From Sorghum bicolor (taxonomy: Eukaryota > Streptophyta > Magnoliopsida > Poales > Poaceae): a stretch of 64,000 nucleotides of DNA. Position numbers and translations under genes: made by a program. Below are positions 1 to 8,525 of this stretch, one piece after another. Location: positions 15,245,262 through 15,309,261 of the forward strand of contig NC_012878.2 in the NCBI RefSeq assembly GCF_000003195.3, read 5' to 3'. Under the pieces are notes generated by a model. The model saw only the letters and a program-made list of their open reading frames with translations. It was not told the origin of the DNA and made no database searches. How positions within the stretch are numbered: the stretch's first letter is position 1; every line of letters begins with the position of its first letter.

Positions 1-1180
1 CATCACTTTCATCATATTGTACCTTAGTGGGTTTAGCCATGAGGCATGTCGAAGGAGTGTTGAAGAGAGAAGTCTTGTTGTTGATGGCGATGCTTGCAAG
101 TGCCTTCTTCTTGGATTTCTTATCATCATCATTACTAGAATCATCATTATCCGAAGAAGCATCACTATCCCAAGTTACCACATAGCCGCCACCCTTTTTC
201 TTCTTTTGGAATATCATTTTCTTCTCCTTCTTTTCTTTCTTTTCCTTCTTATCATTCTCATCATTATCACTATTATATGGACAATTTGCTACAACATGAT
301 TCTTGCTCTTGCATTTGTAGCATCTTCTCACATATTCTTTGCTCTTATTTTGATCTCTTCTTTTTCTTGCACCATAGTCCTTCTTTTTCATAAATTTGCC
401 AAATTTGCGCACAAAGAGAGCTAGTGCTTCATCATCAATGTCACTAGCTTCCTCATCTTCACTTGATTCTTCTTTCTTTGCTTTGCCCTTGCTCTTGGAT
501 GAACTAGCCTTGAATGCCACACTTTTATTTTTCTTGTCTTCATCCTTCTTCTCATCTTGGTCAACCCCTTCCCTTTCTACACGGTATGTCTCTTGTGTCA
601 TGACATCACCTAGTACTTGGTTAGGGGTAAGCTCTTTCAATCCTCCTCTTATAATAATTAATCTTAGTGTCTCAAATCTTGGAGGTAAGCACATCAAGAA
701 CCGATGGGAAACATCATCATCACTTATCTTCTCACCCAAGGCCTTCAAATCATTCACAATTACTTGCAATCTATGGAACATCTCTGGAATGCTCTCATCA
801 TCTTTCATCTTGAAGCTTGTCAATTTATCTTTGAGAATGTATAATTTTGCACTCTTGACCGCCGGTGTGCCCTCATATGTTTCCTCCAATCTCTTCCACA
901 CTTCACTTGCCCTATCACAATCCTTGATTTGCTCAAACACTTTTGAATCAATTGCATTATATATAGTGTTGAGAGCCATAGTATTGCATTGCTTGTTTGC
1001 TTTATCTTGGTTGGTGAGATTGGTGGGATCAAGAATCACAAAATCATTCTCTGTCACATCCCACACTTGATCATTGATTGAACCCAAATACATCTTCATT
1101 TTTCTCTTCCAATAATCATAGCATGTACCATCAAAGAACGGTGGTTTGCCCCCCACATGGTTGAACACAATTTGAGCCAT
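1..1180 (-). CDS. Copia retrotransposon gag, 5' part of gag-pol, runs off the window
   Basis: Read on the minus strand, an ATG at 1180-1178 opens a frame with no stop for 393 codons to the window edge. Seen: a start MAQIVFNHVGGKPPFFDG, the usual opening of plant Copia gag, then a UBN2-type region (about residues 15-210), a lysine/acid-rich hinge and a zinc knuckle of the form C-x2-C-x4-H-x4-C (CYKCKSKNHVVANC, about residues 286-299). Gag of this family binds element RNA and builds cytoplasmic particles. A primer-binding site and a 2.2-kb LTR lie directly upstream in the same orientation, so this is the 5' end of an element whose pol lies beyond position 1. The absence of stops suggests a fairly young copy. 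The long LTR and gag type suggest the SIRE/Maximus lineage, which is inference. Confidence 0.85.
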   Translation of the reverse strand, partial: MAQIVFNHVGGKPPFFDGTCYDYWKRKMKMYLGSINDQVWDVTENDFVILDPTNLTNQDKANKQCNTMALNTIYNAIDSKVFEQIKDCDRASEVWKRLEETYEGTPAVKSAKLYILKDKLTSFKMKDDESIPEMFHRLQVIVNDLKALGEKISDDDVSHRFLMCLPPRFETLRLIIIRGGLKELTPNQVLGDVMTQETYRVEREGVDQDEKKDEDKKNKSVAFKASSSKSKGKAKKEESSEDEEASDIDDEALALFVRKFGKFMKKKDYGARKRRDQNKSKEYVRRCYKCKSKNHVVANCPYNSDNDENDKKEKKEKKEKKMIFQKKKKGGGYVVTWDSDASSDNDDSSNDDDKKSKKKALASIAINNKTSLFNTPSTCLMAKPTKVQYDESD

Positions 1181-1226
1181 CTTTTGACACCGAAGGTTGT
1201 TAAGCCTTGATTAAACGGTGACCACG

Positions 1227-1238
1227 GCTCCGATACCA
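1227..1238 (-). promoter_or_regulatory. Primer-binding site of the minus-strand Copia element
   Basis: On the minus strand TGGTATCGGAGC lies two bases downstream of the LTR end. It is complementary, with one change from the usual TGGTATCAGAGC, to the 3' end of initiator methionine tRNA, the usual primer of Copia minus-strand DNA synthesis. Confidence 0.8.
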
Positions 1239-1429
1239 CTTGAAAGGTCCTAATATGGCTAGAGGGGGTGAATAGCCTATTTAAAAATTCTAAAAGACAC
1301 TAGAGCAAAGGATTAGTATAACAAAAGGCGTAAAGCAATTTTGCTCTAGCTCTACAAGGGTTGCAAGCCACCTATCCAATTATTATAGTTGCTATGATCT
1401 CTAAGCACAAGCAACGGCTAAGTCACTAC

Positions 1430-1495
1430 TCTCTACAACTAGTTACAACTAGCTAAAACTAGGTACTACTAGTTACAACTAGTTTACAAGAAAGT
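1430..1495. repeat. Short clustered CTAGTT/ACAACTAG repeats inside the LTR
   Basis: Within about 65 bp the motif AACTAG or ACTAGT, often as CTAGTTACAACTAG, recurs six to seven times. Each core is close to palindromic. It lies in the downstream (R/U5) half of the minus-strand LTR. Confidence 0.6.
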
Positions 1496-2649
1496 AAAGA
1501 GATGAGTGATAATTATACCGACGTGTAGAGGATGAACCAATCACAAGTATATCAATATATTCACCGGGAGAATACCAATCATAATATTGACACCAATATT
1601 TTTCTCCCGAGGTTCACGTGCTTGCCGGCACGCTAGTCCCCGTTGTGTCGACCAACACTTGGTGGTTCGGCGGCTAATAGGTGTTTCACAAACCTAGCCC
1701 AACAAATGGGAGCCACAAGAACCTACCCACAAGTGAGGTAGCTCAATGACACGAGCAATCCACTAGAGTGGCTTTTGGCACTCCGCCGGGGAATAAGCCC
1801 AAGAACCCCTCACAAATATCACCTTGATTGGGGGCGGACACAATCACCAAATCCCCTCACCAATCAACAAATCCACAACCGTCTAGGTGACGGCAATCAC
1901 CAAGAGTAATAAGAAATCCAAAATCACAATAATCACCTAGTGCCACAAAATATGCAGTTTCAAATGCACCTAGGGTTACCCTCAATCCTCTCTCAGATGA
2001 GCACCAAGCTATGAGAGGGAGAGGAGAGGGAGGAGATGCTCACGAGCTCACTGGATCAATCACGCAGGCCTCTCAAAAATCTCTCGTAGGATTAGCACTT
2101 GGGAGAGATGGGAGAGGGGAGCTCGAGTTCTCTGTTCTCTGGAAAGAAAGAAGTGAAGTGTTATGTATTCGCGAGACCGAGAGAGTAAGGAAGTGGAGCG
2201 CTCGGCCTGATTTACTTGGCCAGCCAGCTCTCCCAACGGGCAACTACAGTACCAATTTCCACAACGGGCAGCAACACAGGCATTGAGTGGCTCTCTGTAT
2301 TTTCTCAGCACTAGGCCCCATCAAATAAATGAGCAAGTGGCAAAGAGCTGCAACCCTGCAGTCCATGCGCATGCACTCCTGCCACTTCTCCACTTCAAAT
2401 GGGACGAGCTGCACAACAGAGCAAATTAGTACCTCCTTGTACTTGAGTGGACCCCATGCTATAATTAGCATAAGTCAATGGCTGCCTCCTTTCTTCAAAG
2501 CGTGTTCACATTTGCATGCATGCATGCAAATCACCTTTCTCTTTCTCTCTCTCATTTAATATGGCAAGAGCTTCACCACATGCACGTATGGATGCATGGT
2601 CCCTGACTGCCATTCCTTCTTTCGCACGAGATGGACAGCAAGCAGCAGC

Positions 2650-2960
2650 TGTAAAAACTTTCAACTGGTTCCAACTAGTTCCAACTGCTTTCAGCTCTCT
2701 TTCATCTGTCTGCTGTTGGGCTGCACGCTGGATTCGACTAGTTGCAACTGGCTTCAGTTACTTGCAACCACACTCATTTGCTTGCTGTTGAGCTATGCAG
2801 TCATCTTAACTGATTGCAACTGGTTGCAACTGCTTTCAGCTTCTTTCAAATATATTCACTCGCTTGCTGTTTGAACTGTCCACTAGTTTTAACTGATTGC
2901 AACTGCTTCCAACTTGTTTCAGCTACTTACAAAAACTTTCAGTTTGTTTCAGCAGCTTGC
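2650..2960. repeat. Degenerate ~75-bp tandem repeat inside the LTR
   Basis: Blocks containing TTGCAACTGGTTGCAACTG, CTTTCAGCT and CTTGCTGTTG recur about three to four times with a period near 75 bp (GCTGTT marks near 2711, 2785 and 2864). The copies have clearly diverged. They lie in the minus-strand Copia LTR. Confidence 0.6.
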
Positions 2961-3192
2961 AGTTCTTTTACGTCTGGACAACAGTTCATCTTCTTTGAAT
3001 TTTCAGCATCTTTTCAAGTAGCTAATTTTACCAAAATATTCTAAAATAAATTGGACATTTAAATTAGCTTTTCACAAATATTTTTTTATAGACTTTCTCA
3101 TGCAGCTCACCACGTCACTAAGCGCTAGGTAAATGCAAATGAGAAACATATTTAGTGGCACTAGATAACCATTGTAATTAAAGATTTCCCCT

Positions 3193-3199
3193 CTTTATA
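3193..3199 (-). promoter_or_regulatory. Putative TATA box of the minus-strand LTR
   Basis: CTATAAAGAGGGG on the minus strand lies about 285 bp inside the LTR start, a plausible place for the U3 promoter. No transcript evidence is available. Confidence 0.45.
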
Positions 3200-3482
3200 G
3201 TACGGTTATCTATCCTAAATCCACTCACACCCACTAGGTGTTTTGAGTGGCAAAACAAAATGGCCCTATTAAAAATACCTTTGCCTTGAGCCCATTTTGT
3301 TTTTCTCATTCTTCTTTTCCAAGTTGGAGCACTTGAATATCATCTTTTGATCACCTCCATCACCATGACCATCATCTAGCTCTATCACTTGGTGTGTACC
3401 AACCTATCTTTATATTTCACTTATGACAAAGGTTAGTACACATAGGTTTCATCAATTATCCAAAACCAAACTAGGGCTTTCA

Positions 3483-4765
3483 TGCAGGCGCGCGTGCGCA
3501 GTAACCGTTGGCGGCAATGGTCGAGTTCAAACGGCTAGTGACACGTGGCTGACGCCTGAGCACCGGACGCTGGAGGTTGAGCGTCCGGTGGCTCCGTGTG
3601 AGCATCCGGTGCCCACGTGTTTTGCCCAGTGAAAGGGCAACGGCTAGTTTAGCCCTTGGGGCTATAAATAGAAGTGGTGGCCGGCCTTGGCCGGTGCTGA
3701 GCACCCTTGGGACTTAGTGTCCATGCTTGGGGAGTGCTAGTGAAGCCTCTAACTCACATATGCTTGATAGTGTTCATCCGATTGTGTGAGTGAGCGATTC
3801 TAGTGCGTTGCATTGAGAGATTGCATAGAGTGGCACTAGGTGTTCGTGTTGCAAGCCGGTGGTGCTTGTTACTCTTGGAGGTTGCCACCTCCTAGATGGC
3901 TTGGTGGCTTGTGACTCCGTCGAAGCACGCAAGGAGATTGTGCGGTGCTCCGGAGAAGAGATTGTGAGGGGTACGGTGATCACCTCGCGGGGATCGCGAA
4001 GAGCAACTCTAGTTGAGCGAGACGTGAAGAGCGACAAGTGGTCCGACTGGGTCAAGTGCTAGAGCTTGTGGTAAACACTCCACGTGGGAGAGTGTGACTT
4101 GAGGGTCACCACTAGCAAGAGGACCAGCGGCAACCTTGGAGCTTGTCTCAACGGGGACGTAGCTTGGTGGCAACCAAGTGAACCTCGGGAGAAAATCATC
4201 GTGTCAACATTGTTCTTCCCGTTGGTTTGCAAGTCCCTAACACAAGCTTGTTCCTACTTTCTTATACTTGTGCTTGTGTAGTTACTCTTGTAATTAGTTA
4301 GCTTGTGTAGCTTGCTAGTTACCTTCTTGCTTGTGTAGCTAGAAGTAGTTCCCTTGCATGACTAATTTGGTTTGTGTAACCTTGTTAGTCACAATGCTTA
4401 GTTTGTGTAGGTAAGTAAGTTGCGCTCTCTAATTTGGCATTAGTTGCCTTGTTATTGAGCTTGCTAGTGAGCTTAGGCTTTGTGCGCTTTGCCACACTAG
4501 TTTGTGTAGGAGCTCCCCCGGTTTGCAAAGTACTAGTTGCATAGGTTTGTGTGACCTTGCTCCTAGAATTGATTAGGTGAGCTCTTGCTAAGGTAGCACC
4601 TTGCTTGCTTGTTTAGGATCTTTTCAAGGTGCTAGAGAACTTAGATAGAGGGGTGTAGTCTTGGCTAGACCGATAGTTTTAATTCCGCATTTGTTTCGGT
4701 TAGCCGACGCGATAAGTTTTAGAAAGGACTATTCACCCCCTCTAGTCTGCCATCTCGACCCTTCA
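3483..4765 (+). mobile_element. Truncated Copia LTR, downstream part, plus strand
   Basis: This stretch has the character of a SIRE/Maximus LTR: a TATA box near its left end, many GCTTGTGTAG-like repeats at 4260-4560, and a terminus CTATTCACCCCCTCTAG...CGACCCTTCA that parallels the end of the minus-strand LTR next to it. The upstream part is missing because the minus-strand element sits at 3483. No primer-binding site follows 4765, so it is a 3' LTR or a solo LTR. No coding capacity is seen. Confidence 0.7.
3663..3669 (+). promoter_or_regulatory. Putative TATA box of the truncated plus-strand LTR
   Basis: GCTATAAATAGAAG at 3661-3674 matches a plant TATA box and sits in the retained part of this LTR, about 1.1 kb before its end. 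Confidence 0.5.
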
Positions 4766-5517
4766 GAAGTGGACTACAGAGGAATCAACGCAGCTATAAA
4801 GTCACCTACGCGAACTACCACTGTCTGGCTGATCAGGGACATTCACAAGCAACCATAGCCCAGACACCACGTCTACGCTACGAATCACTACTCCAACCTA
4901 GGAGCTACCCAAATCGTAGTACTCAATATAATATGAGTTGCAAACCAAAGTACGAATACAAACAAGTTCCTTACTTGAATCAAAAGGGTAAATACAAAAG
5001 TACCTCAGAATGCGGTTCCGGGCGAGGGAGCCGAATCCAGACGAATACAACTCCAGAGGAAGCTCCGACAGGCCAGGACTCCTCCGAATCTCTACTCCTC
5101 TACTCTATCTCTCTAATCTCTATCTTCATTGCTAGCCTAGATCTAGTGGATCTCTATCTAATGCTATGACTCTTCATCTCTTGATCTGGCCTCCCCTAGG
5201 GGGGGGGTCTAGCCTTCTATTTATAGCCTGGTGGGATGAACACGCGCCGTCGGATCAAACCGACTTAACAAGCAGCCGAGATGGCTTCGCAGAGGCGGTG
5301 GAGGAAGCTTCCAGAAGGGGGGAGCAAACCCTAACCAGAGGGGGCCGCCGGCGTTAGGGTGGGGCCGGCCGGCCCCACCTGGTGGCTGCTGGCTCCCCCT
5401 CGCGTCGGGTGTCTTCTAGAGTGTTCCTTCCGTCGCGGATAAGTTTCATGGCCGATTAGAACTTAAATCCCTCTTTTCAGCACTTTCTGAAATAATCTAT
5501 GGAAAACACAGAATGTA
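4766..5517 (-). repeat. Unclassified LTR-like fragment, probably reverse oriented
   Basis: No coding frame is convincing. A reversed TATAAATAG at 5218-5226 lies in a C/G-rich context like grass Gypsy promoters, with CCCTAACC and GGGGCCGGCC blocks beside it, so I read it as the remains of a Gypsy LTR or leader on the minus strand. I could not define its ends. A promoter-proximal piece of a dead gene remains possible. Confidence 0.35.
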
Positions 5518-5520
5518 TAA

Positions 5521-5751
5521 GGCCTTGTTTAGTTCACAAAATTTTTTGTTTTTGGGTACTGTAGCATTTCGTTTTTATTTGACAAATATTGTCCAATCAC
5601 GGAGTAACTAGGCTCAAAAGATTCATCTCACAAATTACATGTAAACTGTGCAGTTAGTTTTTATTTTCGTCTATATTTAATGCTCCATGCATGCAATCAA
5701 AGATTCGATGTGACAGGGAATCTTGAAAATTTTTGCGAACTAAACAAGGCC
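5521..5751. mobile_element. Tourist-like MITE (231 bp) with TAA target duplication
   Basis: Terminal inverted repeats GGCCTTGTTTAGTTC and GAACTAAACAAGGCC are flanked on both sides by TAA (5518-5520 and 5752-5754). The size, three-base TWA-type duplication and absence of coding capacity fit a non-autonomous PIF/Harbinger (Tourist) element. Confidence 0.88.
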
Positions 5752-5754
5752 TAA

Positions 5755-6671
5755 AACTCGTGGAAATTGTTAGTGATAACCCTATTCTAGTAGATATTTA
5801 TTTCTGGTGGAGAAATAAATACTAACAAATTTTGTAAGTTAACATGTGTCAATATGGATCATTCTTTGTGATTATTGTGTGTGCGTTAAAAATACCAACA
5901 CATGGCTATCAATAGAGTCATCAAACACTAGCGTCCTTGACCCAGTGTGCACGGATGCGACAGAGTTGCCACATCACCTGCTATGTCATATGCTACGTTG
6001 TGGTCATAAGGTATGGCTATGGGGAGTCTAGGGCAACACCAACAAGAACGACACCGATGATTATGATGAGCTTGGCGTCGGTGCCCCACTCGTATGGGTG
6101 CTGCTGCTCGTCGAGATGAGGGATGATCACGCCTTGAGCCGACAAAGGACAGATCCATGGACACGTGGGCGGATTTGGGTTCTACTTGCACATGCATGAC
6201 TGATGGCGACATGATACGAGTCTGGCTTGTTGAGAGGTCCGTCCAAGGCTCGACCCTCGCATGATCTGCGGAGCTGCCTCACGAGGTGGTTGTGGAGCTG
6301 AGGGGCACCTTAATGATTCCCTTCCTCCTATGTCATGGACCCAGCATCGAGGTTGGTGCGGTCGATGCATGCGACGCCAGTGGCGGCCCCAAGCACAAGA
6401 TCTCGGTGGCTTGGGAGGAAGCGTGTGGCGATCTGACCAGGCCTCGCCGATGCGATTGGATCCTATCGCGTCTGTGCTCTTGTGCTCTATGGCGAGGCCT
6501 ACCTTCTACACGTTGGGGGCTGCCATGGCAATGTGACATTCAACACTCTTTGTCCTCTTCGGCCCTGACATGATAACACGTGCCTTCACACAGATGTGTC
6601 TGAATTCTGTCTTTTTCATTATGGTTCCCGGCCGGGTTGCGAATGCAAAGCAATTTTATATTCCTTTCAAT
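5755..6671. other. Non-coding stretch upstream of TPT, no gene recognised
   Basis: Short overlapping frames exist on both strands of the GC-richer part (about 5930-6540), but none carries a recognisable motif and all are broken. It may be a decayed gene or transposon fragment. I see no repeats with clear ends. Confidence 0.4.
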
Positions 6672-6674
6672 CTA

Positions 6675-6917
6675 GGCCTCGTTTAGTTCACTCTGAAAAC
6701 CAAAAATTTTTCAAGATTCTCCGTCACATCGAATCTTGTGGCACATGCATGAAACATTAAATATAGAGGAAAACAAAAACTAATTACACAGTTTAGCTGT
6801 AAATTACGAGACGAATCTTTTGATCCTAGTTAGTCCATGATTAGATAATATTTGTCACAAACAAACGAAAGTGATACAGTACCGAAAAGTTTTTACTTTT
6901 CGGAACTAAACAAGGCC
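6675..6917. mobile_element. Tourist-like MITE (243 bp), second copy
   Basis: Ends GGCCTCGTTTAGTTC and GAACTAAACAAGGCC are flanked by CTA on both sides. Internal blocks (the TCGAATCTTG and TTTGTCACAAAC regions) match the 5521 copy in the opposite orientation, so the two belong to one family. Confidence 0.85.
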
Positions 6918-7058
6918 CTATTTCTCAGTCTTTCTGCAGGCATGGAAGTAGAAAAACAGTTATTGGTGTTCGGATTGACCGCCAACCTTGATTGATGCAG
7001 GTCTTCAGATTTAACATTAATAGTTGTGGAATCATTTTCTCGATCTTAGTGAAGCCTA

Positions 7059-7285
7059 CTCCCTCCGTCCCAAAATCATTGTCGTTTGCGCTTTCTAAAA
7101 AATAGCTTTAATTAAATATATAGTAAAAAATATTAATATTTATAGTATATAATTAGTATCATTGGAAAGGTCTTTAAGTCTAGTTATTTAACAAATTTAT
7201 TTAGAGACACAAATATTGCATATATTTTTTAAAAATCGAGTTGGCACGAAAATCTAAAACGATACTGTTTTTGAGAGTGAGGTAG
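7059..7285. mobile_element. Stowaway-type MITE, degenerate right end
   Basis: The left end CTCCCTCCGTCCCAAAAT preceded by TA is the standard grass Stowaway (Tc1/mariner) terminus. The right end TGAGAGTGAGGTAG followed by TA is a worn copy of the expected inverted repeat. About 227 bp, AT-rich and non-coding. Confidence 0.7.
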
Positions 7286-7579
7286 TATTACTTATCTACG
7301 GCTCAAGATATTTATCCTCCAAGACAAAGACTGATCAGACAGTCGAGAGGAGTCAGATGTGCTATCGGTGTACGAGAACGGGCACCTTCAATGTTTTTGT
7401 CGTAGCCACTTCTTTCGAGCCTAACCCTTCCAATAGAAACATCACCTATCACCTATGTCTATAGATGCAGAGTTTATTTTCTTTACTTTGCTCCGTGGAA
7501 TGCTTTTCCCACTTTGTTGTATTGAGCTTTAACGTAATATATTAAATGCTGCTGTTGTAAAAAACACATTATCGATACA

Positions 7580-7995
7580 TCTTATCTTATCTTATAATCT
7601 TATAAAGCTAAACCCCACTAGAGATTTCTCTCAACATATAAGCTATTCACATCAACAATCCAATAAAACTTGCAATTATAGCCAACTAGCACATGTAATT
7701 ATGATAGTCATCTCTTCATCTACTAACATGCATTTAGTTATTCATTTCTCTCAACATGCAAGCTATCCACATCAACAATCCACGAAAACTTATAATTATA
7801 GTCAACTAGCACATGTAATTATGATAGTCATCTCTTCATCTACTAACATGCATTTAGCTATTTATATTGATGTATCAAATCATTCAACAAAATTAATTTA
7901 AGATAGTTTTATTCATATAACTATAAATATAAATAGTCTAATTTCTTTTTAAATTATCTGAAATTTCTGCAACAAAGCACGGGGTATTCTCCTAG
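7580..7995 (+). mobile_element. Short non-autonomous Helitron (about 416 bp)
   Basis: The 5' end after an A reads TCTTATCTTATC...TATAAAGCTAAACCCC, in the style of grass Helitrons. The 3' end has the usual GCAAC-AAAGCACGGGG-TATTCTCCTAG pattern, ending CTAG before a T, which fits insertion between A and T. There are no terminal inverted repeats and no target duplication, as expected. Element ends are my reading of motif conservation only. Confidence 0.55.
7624..7863 (+). repeat. 120-bp direct tandem duplication inside the Helitron
   Basis: ATTTCTCTCAACAT... at 7624 repeats at 7744 with a period of 120 bp through ...CATGCATTTAG. The two copies differ at only about eight to ten positions. Confidence 0.85.
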
Positions 7996-8099
7996 TTATA
8001 TATATGATTAGGTCTTATTTGTTTGTCTAATAAATTATGAAGAAAGTATCATTGACTAATTTGTTGTCAGTCCCCTCCCCGTCCCTTGTCAAGCAGTTA

Positions 8100-8343
8100 G
8101 GGCTTGTTTAGATCTAATTTTTTTTTGGATTTTGACACTATAGCATTTTCGTTTTCATTTGACAAATATTGTCTAATCATGGAGTAACTAGGCTTAAAAG
8201 ATTCGTCTCGTGTTTTATATGTAAACTGTCCAATTAATTATCTTTTTTATCTATATTTAATGTTTCATGCATGTGCCGCAAGATTCGATGTGATGAGAAA
8301 TCTTATAAAGTTTTTGGGTTTTTGGGTGAATTTAAACAAGGAC
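8100..8343. mobile_element. Tourist-like MITE in the TPT promoter region
   Basis: It runs from GGGCTTGTTTAGAT to ATTTAAACAAGGAC with TTA on both sides (8097-8099 and 8344-8346). The interior matches the 5521 MITE. Its right end lies 182 bp upstream of the TPT start codon, so it is the immediate upstream boundary of the gene. Confidence 0.8.
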
Positions 8344-8346
8344 TTA

Positions 8347-8525
8347 GTTGTACGTGCGCCGGGCCGAATTCGGGAAAGCGACGTCTGTAGGCCGGGCTGC
8401 TTCTTCGGCCCCTACTCTCACATTTCCATATTTCTCTACTATCCCCGCGCGCTCGAATGCACATCGCCCAAACAAACCCTCGCTTTCACCGCGCCGCAAT
8501 CCCACCTAACTCCCAACAGGCGCAA
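8347..8525 (+). promoter_or_regulatory. Probable TPT core promoter and 5' UTR
   Basis: This GC-rich stretch lies between the MITE and the start codon. It has pyrimidine-rich blocks (CTTCTTCGGCCCC, TTTCTCTACTATCC) but no clear TATA box. Transcription start cannot be placed from sequence alone. Confidence 0.45.

Larger units (their letters stand above)
1241..3482 (-). mobile_element. 5' LTR of the minus-strand Copia element (2242 bp)
   Basis: On the minus strand the repeat starts TGAAAGCCCTAG at 3482 and ends GGACCTTTCA at 1241, so it has TG...CA ends and a 6-bp terminal inverted repeat TGAAAG/CTTTCA. The end carries the CTATTCACCCCCTCTAG stretch typical of long grass Copia LTRs, and the primer-binding site follows at once. 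Because it abuts a truncated LTR of another element at 3483, it appears to be inserted inside that LTR. Bases 3483-3487 (tgcag) would be one copy of the target duplication; the other copy lies outside the window. Confidence 0.82.

Noticed and set aside
5930..6540. Overlapping 60-95 codon frames upstream of TPT
   Set aside because: They are short, on both strands and in all phases, without motifs or splice support.
7624..7863. A possible CRISPR-like or satellite array
   Set aside because: Only two adjacent 120-bp copies without spacers, within a Helitron-like element in a plant genome.
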